Shown here: piece by piece, positions 25,679-34,793 of the stretch | Layout of the letters: the number at the start of each line of letters is the position of its first letter | How positions within the stretch are numbered: position 1 is the stretch's first letter | Assembly: GCF_002008365.1 (NCBI RefSeq) | Contig: NZ_MRDL01000031.1 | Location: 1-64,000 of the forward strand | DNA length: 64,000 bases | Direction: 5' to 3' | DNA from: Rhizobium leguminosarum bv. viciae USDA 2370 | Lineage (GTDB): Bacteria > Pseudomonadota > Alphaproteobacteria > Rhizobiales > Rhizobiaceae | Notes under the pieces: model-generated | Databases searched by the model: none | Told to the model about the DNA's origin: nothing | The model's input: the letters and a program-made list of their open reading frames with translations, nothing else | Made by a program: the position numbers and the translations under genes

Positions 25679-27217
25679 TCACTGTCCGGATCGCTGCATA
25701 GACCCATCATCTCGCGTTGGCGTGAACCAGCCACCGAGCGTTTCCTCCAATCCGTCCGTATTGTTCTCTTCGCCGATCCAAGCAATGCAAGCGTCGGGAC
25801 GGATCAGCATCGAGGGGCCCCGATCGACGGCGACGCAACGTATCCTCTGCTTGCTGGCTGCAACGAGCCTGGACGCCGTCCGCTCAGGCGAGGCGTCGAG
25901 AAGAACGCCCATGCCATCCTGCATCAGATCATAGAGCGAGACGGCGGCATCGCCGTCGCTAATCGACCTGTCGCCGATCAGCCGCCCGACCTCGTCCAGC
26001 TCCGAGCCGAGATCGTAGCGGGTGGAAAGGCCGCTCATCATCTCGCCGATGAACCGGTTGACGTTGTCGAATTGCATGAGGTTCGCCACGATGTCCCGCA
26101 TCGCACCCGCCTGTGGATCGGGCCGCAGGATGGCGACCTGGGCACGGGTGTTGGCTAGAACGGCTTCGGCGACGGGTCGCCGCTCGGCCGTGTAGGTATC
26201 GAGCAGGCTTTCCGGCATGTCGCCGCGAATGACCGCCGCGAGCTTCCAGCCGAGATTTGCAGCATCCACCAGCCCGAGGCTCAAGCCCTGACCACCAAAC
26301 GGCGAATGGACATGCGCCGCATCGCCGGCAAGCAGCACCCTGCCGCGGCGGTAGCTATCGGCAAGCCGGGTGTTGTCAGTCCATCGGCTGCCGCTTTCGA
26401 GCGCTTTCACGCGGACATCCGTGCCGCTGATGCGGCGCAGTACGGCTTCGATCTCCTCAGCTGTGACCGGCGCTTGCCGATCTTCAGGCGGACCGCTGAA
26501 GTCGAGCATGAACAGTCGACCGGGGAAGGGCCAGTAGGAAAATACGCCACCCGATGTGCGATTCCAGCCAATCGGCAGCAGGCGTTCGGGATGATCGATC
26601 TCGGCGACGGCCTGGTAGAACGTCAGGCTTGGGGCTGTGCCGGGGAACTCAAAGCCGGCCATCTTGCGGATGAGGCTACGCCCGCCGTCGCATCCAACGA
26701 GGTAGGAGCAGCCGATTTGGCCTGCGCCTGTCGGAGCTCTCAACTCCACGTCAATGCCGTCCGCCTGCTGCACGAAGCCGGTAACGTCAAAGGCGCGGCG
26801 CACCTCGATCCCAAGAGCGCGGGCGCGATCGGCCAGCATGGCTTCGAGGCTAGGTTGATCCACTGCGTGAGCACGCCGTTCCGGCTCTTTCTGCGCGTCC
26901 TTTCGGATAAGAGGCAGGCCAGCGAAATGACCGCTGAATTTGGACGACCGGCCACGCAGCTCCGCCCCGGCCTGCTCGGCGAACTGCTTCATCGCCGCGA
27001 GGCTCTGCGCTTCCGCGGCGGCGATGGCCGCAGCCATCCCACGACGCTGGAGTGCCTCGCTTCCAAGCGGCCCGAGCGACATTGCCTTCATGGCCATACT
27101 GGCCGACGCCAGACGCTCCAGCACGAGGACGCGCACGCCTGACAAAGTCAGCTCGATGGCGGTCAGGAGTCCGACCGGTCCTGCGCCCACAACAACAACA
27201 TCAACTTGTTTTTCCAT
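25679..27217 (-). CDS. FAD-binding aromatic monooxygenase (PheA/TfdB family)
   Basis: This 512-residue flavoprotein hydroxylase carries VDVVVVGAGPVGLLTAIEL (GxGxxG), the dual NADPH/FAD motif YLVGCDGGRSLIRK with DG, and the second FAD motif GRVLLAGDAAHVHSPFGGQGLSLGLVDAANLGWKL. A thioredoxin-like C-terminus follows, as in PheA/TfdB and rifampicin monooxygenase relatives. It hydroxylates an aromatic or polyketide-like substrate in the cytoplasm. Start 27217 (MEKQVD) has GGA seven bases upstream; the in-frame ATG at 27229 lacks a site. It is divergent from a TetR repressor across a perfect palindrome, so induction by its substrate is likely. Confidence 0.9.
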   Translation of the reverse strand: MEKQVDVVVVGAGPVGLLTAIELTLSGVRVLVLERLASASMAMKAMSLGPLGSEALQRRGMAAAIAAAEAQSLAAMKQFAEQAGAELRGRSSKFSGHFAGLPLIRKDAQKEPERRAHAVDQPSLEAMLADRARALGIEVRRAFDVTGFVQQADGIDVELRAPTGAGQIGCSYLVGCDGGRSLIRKMAGFEFPGTAPSLTFYQAVAEIDHPERLLPIGWNRTSGGVFSYWPFPGRLFMLDFSGPPEDRQAPVTAEEIEAVLRRISGTDVRVKALESGSRWTDNTRLADSYRRGRVLLAGDAAHVHSPFGGQGLSLGLVDAANLGWKLAAVIRGDMPESLLDTYTAERRPVAEAVLANTRAQVAILRPDPQAGAMRDIVANLMQFDNVNRFIGEMMSGLSTRYDLGSELDEVGRLIGDRSISDGDAAVSLYDLMQDGMGVLLDASPERTASRLVAASKQRIRCVAVDRGPSMLIRPDACIAWIGEENNTDGLEETLGGWFTPTRDDGSMQRSGQ

Positions 27218-27243
27218 CTCACATTCCATATACTGGATATCAA

Positions 27244-27260
27244 TATGTACTCAGTACATA
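27244..27260. promoter_or_regulatory. Perfect 17-bp palindromic operator, TetR type
   Basis: TATGTACTCAGTACATA is an odd palindrome with 8-bp arms (27244-27251 and 27253-27260) around C27252. It lies in the 67-base gap between the monooxygenase start (27217, minus) and the TetR start (27285, plus). One repressor dimer there would cover both promoters, the standard TetR arrangement. Confidence 0.85.
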
Positions 27261-27284
27261 AATAAATGCGCAATCAGAGACAAC

Positions 27285-27938
27285 ATGTCAATGCCATCGG
27301 ACTCAATGCCACCGGACCGGCGATCCCGTAAGCGCCTCGCCACGCGACAAGGCATCTCCAACGTCGCCACGCGCCTCTTCCTGGAGCGGGGCTTCGATCA
27401 TGTGACGGTCGATGAGATCGCGGCAGCCGCCGATGTCGGACGGATGACGGTGTTCAATCACTTTCCCCGCAAGGAGGACATGTTCTTCGATCGCGACGAG
27501 GAGGGTCGCGAGATGCTGCGCGAAGCTCTGCGGCAGCGCCATCCCAGCGTCTCTCCGATCGAGACGTTACGTCTGCTCGCTCATCATCTGGTTGCGGAGG
27601 AGAGCCCTTACCTCCGATTTACTGCTAGGAGCCAAAGCTTCATCGAGACGATCGAGGCCAGCGACACCCTCAAGGCTCGGGCGAGGGCAATTCGCGACGA
27701 GATCGCCCACGTCGTCGCGGTGGCGCTATCCGAAGGCGTCGGCCGAAAACCTGATGATCCTGATGCCCATCTGGCGGCCGGTATTCTCCTGGCGACGTGG
27801 ACCGTGGGCTTTATCCAGGCTCACCGGACCTTTCGGCAGAGGCAAGATACAGAGGAAGCAAAAGCCGTCTTTCTCGCCGCTGTAGATAAGGGAACTACCG
27901 GCCTGAACGCTGCTCTGGCAGGCACACCTTATGCCTGA
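27285..27938 (+). CDS. TetR-family transcriptional repressor
   Basis: The 217-residue protein has a TetR N-terminal domain (residues about 15-60): ATRLFLERGFDHVTVDEIAAAADVGRMTVFNHF, with the tell-tale FNHFPRKEDMFF after the recognition helix. A helical ligand-binding domain follows. The start is ATG 27285; a second ATG six bases on is equally possible, and both lack a strong ribosome binding site. It most likely represses itself and the divergent monooxygenase through the palindrome at 27244-27260. Confidence 0.9.
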   Translation: MSMPSDSMPPDRRSRKRLATRQGISNVATRLFLERGFDHVTVDEIAAAADVGRMTVFNHFPRKEDMFFDRDEEGREMLREALRQRHPSVSPIETLRLLAHHLVAEESPYLRFTARSQSFIETIEASDTLKARARAIRDEIAHVVAVALSEGVGRKPDDPDAHLAAGILLATWTVGFIQAHRTFRQRQDTEEAKAVFLAAVDKGTTGLNAALAGTPYA

Positions 27939-27944
27939 GCAATC

Positions 27945-28105
27945 ACCCTCTGGTGGGGCCGGAATGCCCGTCTCCGCAATGTTGAGGTCTTCCGGGCGGA
28001 TGCCGCAAGTGCGCGCCGCGCTTTGGCTCAATTGCGGCGGAAACGGCAGCGAACACCGCCGTCGATACGGAAGCCGCCGTCGCTGATGCCACCCTCGAAG
28101 AGGTT
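27945..28105 (-). pseudogene. Relic of a MalK/UgpC-type ABC ATPase C-terminus (frameshifted)
   Basis: On the minus strand, just after the RraA stop, one frame reads LFEGGISDGGFRIDGGVR and a second frame continues LPFPPQLSQSAARTCGIRPEDLNIAETG. Joined, this is the typical C-terminal regulatory (TOBE) domain of a CUT1 sugar ATPase, including the GIRPEDL motif, with one frameshift near 28050. The ATPase core is missing. The piece is not derived from the intact ATPase at 30076-31173, which has GARHSTI at this point, so another ABC ATPase gene once stood here and was lost by rearrangement. Confidence 0.65.
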
Positions 28106-28108
28106 AGG

Positions 28109-28858
28109 CTAACTTCGGTTCTCCAAGCGGTTTGTTTTGCGCCACTCTTCGTACTCTCCGCGGGCATCGTCATGCAGCGGATAGTAGCGCTGTAACGACC
28201 CGCCCTCCATAAGCTTCACTCGGGAGAACTCCTCCCAATCGTGATGCTTTTGCGACTCTTCGATTACCTTCGAGGCCATTGCGACTGGAAGCACCACCAC
28301 CCCGTCGTCGTCGGCGACGATGATGTCTCCGGGGATGACCGTGACACCGCCGCAGGCAATCGGAACGTTGACGGCATTGGGATAGATGCTGGTCTGCACA
28401 TGGTAGTTGGGAGTCCAGCCACGCAGCCATAGGGGGAGATCTAGCTTGTCGACATTGGGCCGATCGCGCATGCACCCGTCGATTACGATGCCAGCGCCGC
28501 CTCTGCCTTTAAAATACGTCGACATCATATCGCCAAAGACACCCGAGCTCATGTCGCCGCGCGCGTCGACCACGACCACATCGCCCTCCTGCGCGTGATA
28601 GAGCACGTGCCTGTGCAACTGCGTCTCCGGATCGGCATATTCTCCCTCGGTGAAGAGGTCCGGCCGCTGCGGCATGAACTGGAGAGTCAGCGCCGGCCCG
28701 ACAATCGACTTCCCGCGGTTCTGCGGCACGGGACCGACCATGTGCGGATTGCGGAAGCCCATGTGGCCAAGCGTGCCGGCAACCGTCGCGGCGCCGATTT
28801 CCTTCAGTGCGTCGATCAGCTCTTTGGGCGGTCGCGTAATGTCGGGAGTATGGGTCAT
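28109..28858 (-). CDS. RraA-family aldolase/decarboxylase (HMG/CHA aldolase-like)
   Basis: This 249-residue RraA-fold protein retains the catalytic IVIDGCMRDRPN segment (Arg-Asp pair of the class II pyruvate aldolases related to HMG/CHA aldolase) and the GPALTLQF, GDVVVVDARGD and GDIIVADDDGVVVLP strands. In this fold a divalent metal enolises pyruvate for retro-aldol cleavage or oxaloacetate decarboxylation. It lies last in the minus-strand ABC/enolase operon, 20 bases after the enolase-superfamily gene. Cleavage of a 2-keto-3-deoxy acid made by the neighbouring dehydratases is therefore the best guess. It is longer at the C-terminus than E. coli RraA (about 160 residues), and the tail runs up to a relic gene. 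Confidence 0.82.
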   Translation of the reverse strand: MTHTPDITRPPKELIDALKEIGAATVAGTLGHMGFRNPHMVGPVPQNRGKSIVGPALTLQFMPQRPDLFTEGEYADPETQLHRHVLYHAQEGDVVVVDARGDMSSGVFGDMMSTYFKGRGGAGIVIDGCMRDRPNVDKLDLPLWLRGWTPNYHVQTSIYPNAVNVPIACGGVTVIPGDIIVADDDGVVVLPVAMASKVIEESQKHHDWEEFSRVKLMEGGSLQRYYPLHDDARGEYEEWRKTNRLENRS

Positions 28859-28878
28859 TTTAGACTCCGGTGGATGAA

Positions 28879-30042
28879 CTACCAGTTCGTAACAGAACCG
28901 TCGCGGCGCTTCAGGTGAGGCGCTTCCCAGAAACGAAAGCTCTCGGCCTTGACCGCCTCTTCGTTGACCTCGACGCCGAGCCCCGGCAGATCGCTGACCG
29001 GATAGTCGGGGCCGTCGAGCCGTGGTTGCACGGGGAAGAAGTCGGAATTGTCGAAGCCCAGCTTTGTTTCGGGCACCCTGGTCTCGAGCCAGGCGAAATT
29101 CGGCACCGCGGCGGCGAGATGGATGGTCGCGGCCGTGCAGATTGGGCCAAGGGGATTGTGCGGCATCAGGTCCACATAGTGCGCCTCGCTCCAGCCAGCT
29201 ACCTTCATCGCTTCAGTGAGCCCGCCAACATTGCAAACATCGAGCCGGTTGAACTGATGGATGCCGCGCTCGATGTAGGGCAGGAACTGCCACTTGCTGG
29301 CAAATTCCTCGCCGATGGCAAACGGGATGTCGGTCATCGTGCGCAGGGATTCGTAGGCCTCCGGTGTCTCGTCTCGTATCGGCTCCTCGAGGAAATCAAG
29401 CACGCCACGGCCGAGCTTGTTGCAGAAGCTCGCCGCCTCTGCCACCGAAAGCCGATGATGATAGTCGATGCCGAGGACGACGTCGTCGCCCAGCGCCTCG
29501 CGCGCCTTGTTCAGCATGCTTGCTGTAGCGCCGATCGATTCGCGCGGCTCAAAGATGTCCTTGCTGTTTTGCCCGATGGGAAAGAAGCGGATCGTCTGCC
29601 ACCCCTGTGCGCGTAGTTCGCGGGCTCGTTCGATGGCAACATCGCCCTCGGCCTCGTCACCGGTCGAGGCGAAGGTAGGAATGCGGTCGCGCTGCTTGCC
29701 GCCCAACAGATCGTAGGCCGGCACCCCCAGCGCCTTGCCCTTGATGTCATGAAGGGCAATGTCGATGGCGGAAATTGCCGCCTGCAGAACGCGCCCGCCT
29801 TCGAAGTATTGGCTGCGATAAACTTCTTGCCAGATCCGACCAATCTGCATCGGGTCGCGGCCGATGAGAAACTCGCGATAGTGCTCGATCGCGCCGGCCA
29901 CGGCCTTCTCGCGACCGCTCAAGCCGCTCTCGCCCCATCCGAAGATGCCGTTGTCGGTCTCGACCTTGACGAGCATCTGGTTGCGCGTTCCTACCCATAC
30001 TGGATAGGGCTTGATCGCGGTGATTTTAAGCTTCGTAGTCAT
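28879..30042 (-). CDS. Mandelate racemase/muconate lactonizing family protein, galactonate dehydratase-like
   Basis: The 387-residue enolase-superfamily protein has metal ligands Asp193, Glu219 (LEEP) and Glu245 (GEE), the D-x-H pair Asp193/His195 as in D-galactonate dehydratase, and the Asp268-His295 dyad (LDVCNVGG, MPHNPLGP). The usual KxK of strand 2 is replaced by IRFFP (Arg152). These residues point to an acid-sugar dehydratase of the MR subgroup with His as general base. ATG 30042 is preceded by GAGG; a GTG two codons upstream is possible. It follows the ABC ATPase and precedes the RraA aldolase in one operon. The substrate is unassigned. Confidence 0.87.
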   Translation of the reverse strand: MTTKLKITAIKPYPVWVGTRNQMLVKVETDNGIFGWGESGLSGREKAVAGAIEHYREFLIGRDPMQIGRIWQEVYRSQYFEGGRVLQAAISAIDIALHDIKGKALGVPAYDLLGGKQRDRIPTFASTGDEAEGDVAIERARELRAQGWQTIRFFPIGQNSKDIFEPRESIGATASMLNKAREALGDDVVLGIDYHHRLSVAEAASFCNKLGRGVLDFLEEPIRDETPEAYESLRTMTDIPFAIGEEFASKWQFLPYIERGIHQFNRLDVCNVGGLTEAMKVAGWSEAHYVDLMPHNPLGPICTAATIHLAAAVPNFAWLETRVPETKLGFDNSDFFPVQPRLDGPDYPVSDLPGLGVEVNEEAVKAESFRFWEAPHLKRRDGSVTNW

Positions 30043-30075
30043 CCCCACCCTCGTTCCAGACGCATCGGCTCTGTC

Positions 30076-31173
30076 TCAGTTGGCCTTGAGGGCCATTTCT
30101 GTTTCGCCGTCGAACAGATGCATCCGCTCCTGGTCAAACTCGAGCCAAATCGGCTCGTCGGGCGCAACGGCAATGGTCGGCGGCACGCTGACGTTGACGA
30201 TGGCGCCAGACAGGAACGCCTGTACGAAGGTGACGTCGCCGGTCGGCTCCACCGTGTAGGCCTTGGCAGGAATGCTTCCTGGCACCGCACTCTTATGCAG
30301 CTTGATCGTCGAGTGACGTGCGCCGAGCACGACTTTCTTGGTGGTTGCCCTCGCGACCTTCTGGGCGTTGTGTGGCGAGAGCTCGAGGCGCCAGCCCTCC
30401 GCGCTGGTCAACACTGTATTGCCGCTTGCCGTTGATGCCTCCAGCGGAACAAGGCTCATCGCCGGGCTGCCGATGAAGCTGGCGACGAACATGTTCACCG
30501 GATGGGCAAAGACCTGCGCCGGTGAATCGTATTGCTGCAGGTAGCCGCCGTTCATCACCGCCATCCTGTCGGCCATGGTCACAGCTTCGAGTTGGTCGTG
30601 CGTCACATAGATGATCGTTGCCTTGAGGTCCTGGTGGAAGCGCTTGATCTCCGACCGCATCTGCACGCGCAGCTTCGCGTCGAGGTTGGAGAGTGGTTCG
30701 TCCATCAGGAATACCGCCGGATCTCGAACGAGGGCGCGGCCCAAGGCCACACGCTGCTGTTGCCCGCCCGAAAGTTCGCGCGGCTTGCGCTCGAGCAGTT
30801 GCGTCATGTCGAGCACTCGCGCTGCTTCCTTGACCTTCCTGTCGATCTCGTCCCTTGGCAGTTTGCGCATCTGCAGCGGGAACGCCAGGTTTTTATAGAC
30901 CGATTTTTGCGGATAGAGCGCGTAATTCTGGAACACCATTGCGATGTCCCGGTCCTTGGGGTCGAGGTCGTTGACCACCCGGTCCCCGATGACGATGTCG
31001 CCCGATGTGATGGGGATCAGCCCCGCTACAAGATTGAGCGTGGTTGTTTTGCCGCAGCCTGAAGGGCCGACGAGCGCAACGAATTCGCCGTCATTGACCG
31101 TCAGCGAAACATCGTTGACAGCTTTGAAGCTGCCATAGGTCTTGACAAGATCTTTGAGGACCACGTGGGCCAC
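30076..31173 (-). CDS. Sugar ABC importer ATPase, CUT1 (MalK/UgpC) type
   Basis: This 365-residue ATPase has Walker [11 protein letters not shown]-loop VFQNYALYP, signature [15 protein letters not shown], Walker [13 protein letters not shown] and switch His YVTHDQLEA, followed by a C-terminal regulatory domain. The family's GIRPE motif is altered to GARHSTI here. The start is GTG 31173, six bases after GGGAG; the TTG two codons upstream is too close to that site. It energises the MalF/MalG-type pair upstream on the minus strand. Confidence 0.92.
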   Translation of the reverse strand: MAHVVLKDLVKTYGSFKAVNDVSLTVNDGEFVALVGPSGCGKTTTLNLVAGLIPITSGDIVIGDRVVNDLDPKDRDIAMVFQNYALYPQKSVYKNLAFPLQMRKLPRDEIDRKVKEAARVLDMTQLLERKPRELSGGQQQRVALGRALVRDPAVFLMDEPLSNLDAKLRVQMRSEIKRFHQDLKATIIYVTHDQLEAVTMADRMAVMNGGYLQQYDSPAQVFAHPVNMFVASFIGSPAMSLVPLEASTASGNTVLTSAEGWRLELSPHNAQKVARATTKKVVLGARHSTIKLHKSAVPGSIPAKAYTVEPTGDVTFVQAFLSGAIVNVSVPPTIAVAPDEPIWLEFDQERMHLFDGETEMALKAN

Positions 31174-31183
31174 CGGCAACTCC

Positions 31184-32074
31184 CTAGTGCTTAACGGCGC
31201 CTTCTGTCAGGGCGCGTACGAAGTATCGTTGCAGGACGAGGAACAGGACCACGACGGGCACGCTCATCATAAAGCTGGCCGCCATCAGGCCCGGAAAGTC
31301 CGTCGTATTTTCCGAGAAGAAGCGCTGGATACCGACCGGCAGTGTCAACTGGTCGTTCTTGGAGAGGAACGTGTAGGCGTAGATGTACTCGTTCCACGCG
31401 CCGATGAAGGAATAGATCGCCGTGGCGATGATTCCTGGCGCCGAGAGCGGCATCACGATCAGGACAAAGGCCTGGAACCGCGTCGCTCCGTCGATGCGCG
31501 CCGCCTGCTCGAGCTGCACCGGGATGTTGTCGTAGAAGCCCTTGAGGAGCCAGATTGCCAGCGGCAGGCCGAATGTGAGGTAGGTGAGAATGAGCGATCC
31601 ATGCGTGTTCACCAGCCCGATCGCGCGCATCAGGATGAAGAGCGGCACGAGAAAGATCACAGCCGGAAACATATTGCGAAGCAAGACGGCGAAGAACAGA
31701 AAGTTCCGGCCCGGGAAGGTGAAGCGCGAAAACGCGTAGGCCGCAGGAACCGCCACGATCACCGAAAGGATGGTCGTGGCAGTGGAGACGAAAAGGCTGT
31801 TCCAGAAGAAACGAAGGAAGTCCTGGCCGACGCTGTTTTGCGGATCGAGCAGCTTCTGGTAGCTGTCAAGGGTGGGTTGGTCAGGCCACCATTGCGGCGG
31901 GAATTGCATGGCCGCGAAGCCGGACTTGATCGAGGTGATCAGCATCCAGACCATCGGCAACGCGGTGTAAAGCAGCATGAACGCGAGGAAGATGCGTCCG
32001 CCCCACCGCCATCCGTCGATGCGCATACGGCGACGGGCCTGGCCTCGAGGAGCAGTCTCGGCAATCGTGTTCAT
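31184..32074 (-). CDS. Sugar ABC importer permease, MalG type
   Basis: The 296-residue protein has six predicted membrane spans, the MalG-like N-terminus ([22 protein letters not shown]) and the EAA loop [26 protein letters not shown]. It pairs with the MalF-type permease, whose stop overlaps this start by four bases. Together with the downstream ATPase it forms a CUT1 importer for a mono- or oligosaccharide or sugar acid. Confidence 0.93.
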   Translation of the reverse strand: MNTIAETAPRGQARRRMRIDGWRWGGRIFLAFMLLYTALPMVWMLITSIKSGFAAMQFPPQWWPDQPTLDSYQKLLDPQNSVGQDFLRFFWNSLFVSTATTILSVIVAVPAAYAFSRFTFPGRNFLFFAVLLRNMFPAVIFLVPLFILMRAIGLVNTHGSLILTYLTFGLPLAIWLLKGFYDNIPVQLEQAARIDGATRFQAFVLIVMPLSAPGIIATAIYSFIGAWNEYIYAYTFLSKNDQLTLPVGIQRFFSENTTDFPGLMAASFMMSVPVVVLFLVLQRYFVRALTEGAVKH

Positions 32075-33030
32075 GCGGTCCCATCCTTCCGCTCGTTGCC
32101 GCTTAGAGCACGGACGTAGAAGTAGCCGAGCGACATCAGGATCAGGAACAGCAGCACCGAATAGGCCGATGCCACCCCCCAGCGCTGGCGGCCGAAGGCG
32201 AGCTCATAGATGTGAGTGATCCAGATATGCGATGCGTTCGACGGCCCGCCGCCGGTCATGATCCAGGGGATGATGAATGAATTGAAGTTGGCCACTGCCA
32301 GCAGAAGGATCGTCACCGTCGAGACGTTTCTCAAATGCGGGAAGGTGACGTGCCAAAACCGCTGCCATGCATTGGCTCCGTCGACTCTTGCGGCGCGCAG
32401 CAACTGATCGGGAACCGTCTGCAGGCCAGCCATCATCATGATCATGGCAAACGGAAACTCCCGCCAGATATTGACGACGATCAGGGAGGGCAGCACTGTG
32501 CTGACGCTGTCGATGAAATTCGGCGGCCTGTCGGCCAATCCGAGGCCGACCAGCACCGCGCCGATAATCCCAAAGTCTGAATGGTAGATCCACTTCCAGA
32601 TATAGGACGCGGCGACCGCGCTGATGACCCAGGGAATGATCAGGATCGCCCGCAGGATGCCGCGGCCGACAAAGTCGCGATGAAGCGCCAGGGCGCAGGC
32701 AAACCCCAGGACAAATGAGATGAAAGTGGATCCCAATGTCCAGATCAGAGTGTTCGAGGTGACCTTCCAGAACACCGGACTTGTGAGGATGGCGGTGTAG
32801 TTGCCGAGGCCGATGAAAATCTTGTCCCGGAGCTGCAGGCCAGGCGGCGTATTAAAGAACGACAGCTCGATCGTGTAGTAAATCGGATAGGCTATGACGA
32901 TGAGCATCACGGCGATCGCAGGGAGCACGTACGCGTAGTCGGCGCGATGCTCCCAAATCTTTCGCAGCACACCGGACCTATCGGGTTGCAGTCTCCGGCT
33001 AGCCTCTGCCTTGCCGATCAAGATCGTCAC
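32071..33030 (-). CDS. Sugar ABC importer permease, MalF type
   Basis: This 319-residue inner-membrane protein shows YAYVLPAIAVMLIVIAYPIYYTIELSF as first span and the EAA loop LLRAARVDGANAWQRFWHVTFPHLR, hallmarks of CUT1 MalF-type permeases. The start is a GTG at 33030; an ATG is not available nearby. The 3' end overlaps the MalG-type gene by ATGA, so the two are translationally coupled. Confidence 0.9.
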   Translation of the reverse strand: MTILIGKAEASRRLQPDRSGVLRKIWEHRADYAYVLPAIAVMLIVIAYPIYYTIELSFFNTPPGLQLRDKIFIGLGNYTAILTSPVFWKVTSNTLIWTLGSTFISFVLGFACALALHRDFVGRGILRAILIIPWVISAVAASYIWKWIYHSDFGIIGAVLVGLGLADRPPNFIDSVSTVLPSLIVVNIWREFPFAMIMMMAGLQTVPDQLLRAARVDGANAWQRFWHVTFPHLRNVSTVTILLLAVANFNSFIIPWIMTGGGPSNASHIWITHIYELAFGRQRWGVASAYSVLLFLILMSLGYFYVRALSGNERKDGTA

Positions 33031-33105
33031 CGTGGCGTGCCCTTATTCTTCGGAACAACCGGCCGCACTCTTGGCGCAGCCGGTCAGATCGTGGTCAGGC
33101 TTGGT

Positions 33106-34584
33106 CTAGAGTCCGCCGTCCATCAGGTCTTTTACCTTCTTGGCCGCGTCGTCCGCTGCTTGGTCGACGGTCATGGCTCCGGTCAGGGCATTCTGCAGCA
33201 TGTCCGGGACGATGATATTCATGATCTCGGGGGACTGCGGCAGCGCCGGGAACGGGATGCCGTATGGCAGCATCGAGGTCGTGACATCAAGGAACTTGAT
33301 GTTCTCCAGACGCTCCTTCATCCATTTGGTCTTGAAGCCGTTAAGGTTTCCCGGGTTCGAGCCGGCATAGGCCATCTTCAGCGACCATTCAGGGCTCGTC
33401 CACATGCAGATGATAGCCTTTGCGGCCGGCTCGTCTACCTTGCCGCCCTCGACATATTCGGGCTTCAGGATGTGAATGTTCGAGCCGCCAAACACGACAG
33501 CACGCTTGCCGTCGGGGCCAGTCGGAATCAGGCCGTAACGCATGTTGTCGATGACGGTCTGCGCCTTGTCCTTGTCGGTAGCCGTCGCCTTTTTCTGCAG
33601 GTCGAGCATAACGTTGTAGTCGGACGGGTGCGAGATCATCATGCCGAGCTGGCCACCGAGGAAGAGGGGCTGGTTGTCGGCCTGCTGGTTGGTGAGCGCC
33701 GAAACCGGAACCGACTTGTCGCGAACATACATATCGTACGAGGCTTGCAGCGCCGCCTTGCTCTGCGGGCTATTGAGCTCGACCTGCTTATAGGTCGGGC
33801 TCGCGGTAGCTTCGTCGAAGACGCCTCCGCCATAGGCCCACAGCTGCGGCATGAAGCGATACGGCGTATTGCCGGCATTCTTGCGAGCCACGAGGCCGTA
33901 ACCGGCAATGCCGAGCTTGTCGTGGATCTGCTTGGAATACTTGACGACGTCGTCCCAGGTTGCCGGAGCCTTGTCCGGATCCAGGCCTGCACGCTTGAAG
34001 ATGTCGGCGTTCCAGATGAACGCCATCGTCTCGTTGTTGGTTGGAATGCCGTAGGTCACATCCTCCCAGGTCACGGCCTTCATTGCGCCGGGCCAGAAGT
34101 CCTCGGTCGAATACCCAACATCCTCGGGTTTGAGCGGCTGCAGATAGCCCTTTGAGGCGAACTCGGTGCCACCCAGGATTTGCAGGCGGACCGCCATGGG
34201 CGCTGCATTACCCAAGAGCGCGGTCCGGAACTTGTCCAGAAGGTCGTTATAGGTGAGGGCTTGTTCCTCAAGCTGGATGTTTGGATAGGTTTTGCGGAAG
34301 GTCTCGAAGAACTCCTTGTAATACTGGCGCAGGAGGTCGGGGTCGCCCTCGAACACGCCCTGATACCAGAAAGTCAGTCGCCCCTTGTAGTCGAGCGGCG
34401 TGACCTTGGCGCAATCGCCCGCCGTGTCAAAATCCTGCGTGCCGGCAATGGAGCGGACATATTCCGGCGACCACTTGCTCAAGTCGACCGGCGCACCCAG
34501 CGCCGACGCGGACATCAGCGATACCATCAAAGCAGTGGAGACAGTGCCGCGCAGGACGGCACCGCCGAGTGAAATCCTCGTCAT
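33106..34584 (-). CDS. Extracellular solute-binding protein, family 1 (CUT1 sugar importer)
   Basis: The 492-residue precursor starts at MTRISLGG with GGAGG seven bases upstream and has a Sec-type signal (LMVSLMSASALGA, cleavage near residue 30). The mature part is a family 1 binding protein: YKEFFETFRKTYPNIQLEEQALTYNDLLDKFRTALLG and IPTNNETMAFIWNADIFKRAGL are typical. It captures the substrate in the periplasm for the MalF/MalG/ATPase complex encoded downstream. It is divergent from the GntR gene, whose promoter region carries two inverted repeats. Confidence 0.93.
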   Translation of the reverse strand: MTRISLGGAVLRGTVSTALMVSLMSASALGAPVDLSKWSPEYVRSIAGTQDFDTAGDCAKVTPLDYKGRLTFWYQGVFEGDPDLLRQYYKEFFETFRKTYPNIQLEEQALTYNDLLDKFRTALLGNAAPMAVRLQILGGTEFASKGYLQPLKPEDVGYSTEDFWPGAMKAVTWEDVTYGIPTNNETMAFIWNADIFKRAGLDPDKAPATWDDVVKYSKQIHDKLGIAGYGLVARKNAGNTPYRFMPQLWAYGGGVFDEATASPTYKQVELNSPQSKAALQASYDMYVRDKSVPVSALTNQQADNQPLFLGGQLGMMISHPSDYNVMLDLQKKATATDKDKAQTVIDNMRYGLIPTGPDGKRAVVFGGSNIHILKPEYVEGGKVDEPAAKAIICMWTSPEWSLKMAYAGSNPGNLNGFKTKWMKERLENIKFLDVTTSMLPYGIPFPALPQSPEIMNIIVPDMLQNALTGAMTVDQAADDAAKKVKDLMDGGL

Positions 34585-34712
34585 AAGGTATCCTCCAGGT
34601 TCTCCCATGCCGCTCTGCATCGAGGCGAGCGGTCTTTGCTCATCGGCCGCGGGACGCTTTCAGCCAATGTATCCCTTCGATATTTTTATACATTTTCAGA
34701 TCGCGAATTGCC

Positions 34713-34766
34713 TGTCAACTAGACAAATCGTACATTGTTTATAGCAATCTCGCGTGATAACGAGAT
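34713..34766. promoter_or_regulatory. Two inverted repeats in the SBP/gntR divergent promoter
   Basis: TGTC-AACTA-GACA (34713-34725) and ATCTCG...CGAGAT (arms 34747-34752 and 34761-34766, 8-base spacer) lie between the binding-protein gene and gntR. FadR-type GntR regulators bind short palindromes containing GT/AC half-sites, so the first is the better candidate. The second lies close to the gntR start, as expected for autorepression. Confidence 0.5.
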
Positions 34767-34793
34767 CAATGTGTGTATTGATTGGGGACAGCC

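Noticed and set aside
26306..27142. Plus-strand frame opposite the flavin monooxygenase
   Set aside because: The minus-strand product carries complete FAD motifs, and the plus frame has none.
28109..28858. RraA protein as an RNase E inhibitor
   Set aside because: The Arg-Asp catalytic pair and the sugar-acid gene context favour an aldolase/decarboxylase; the protein is also much longer than E. coli RraA.
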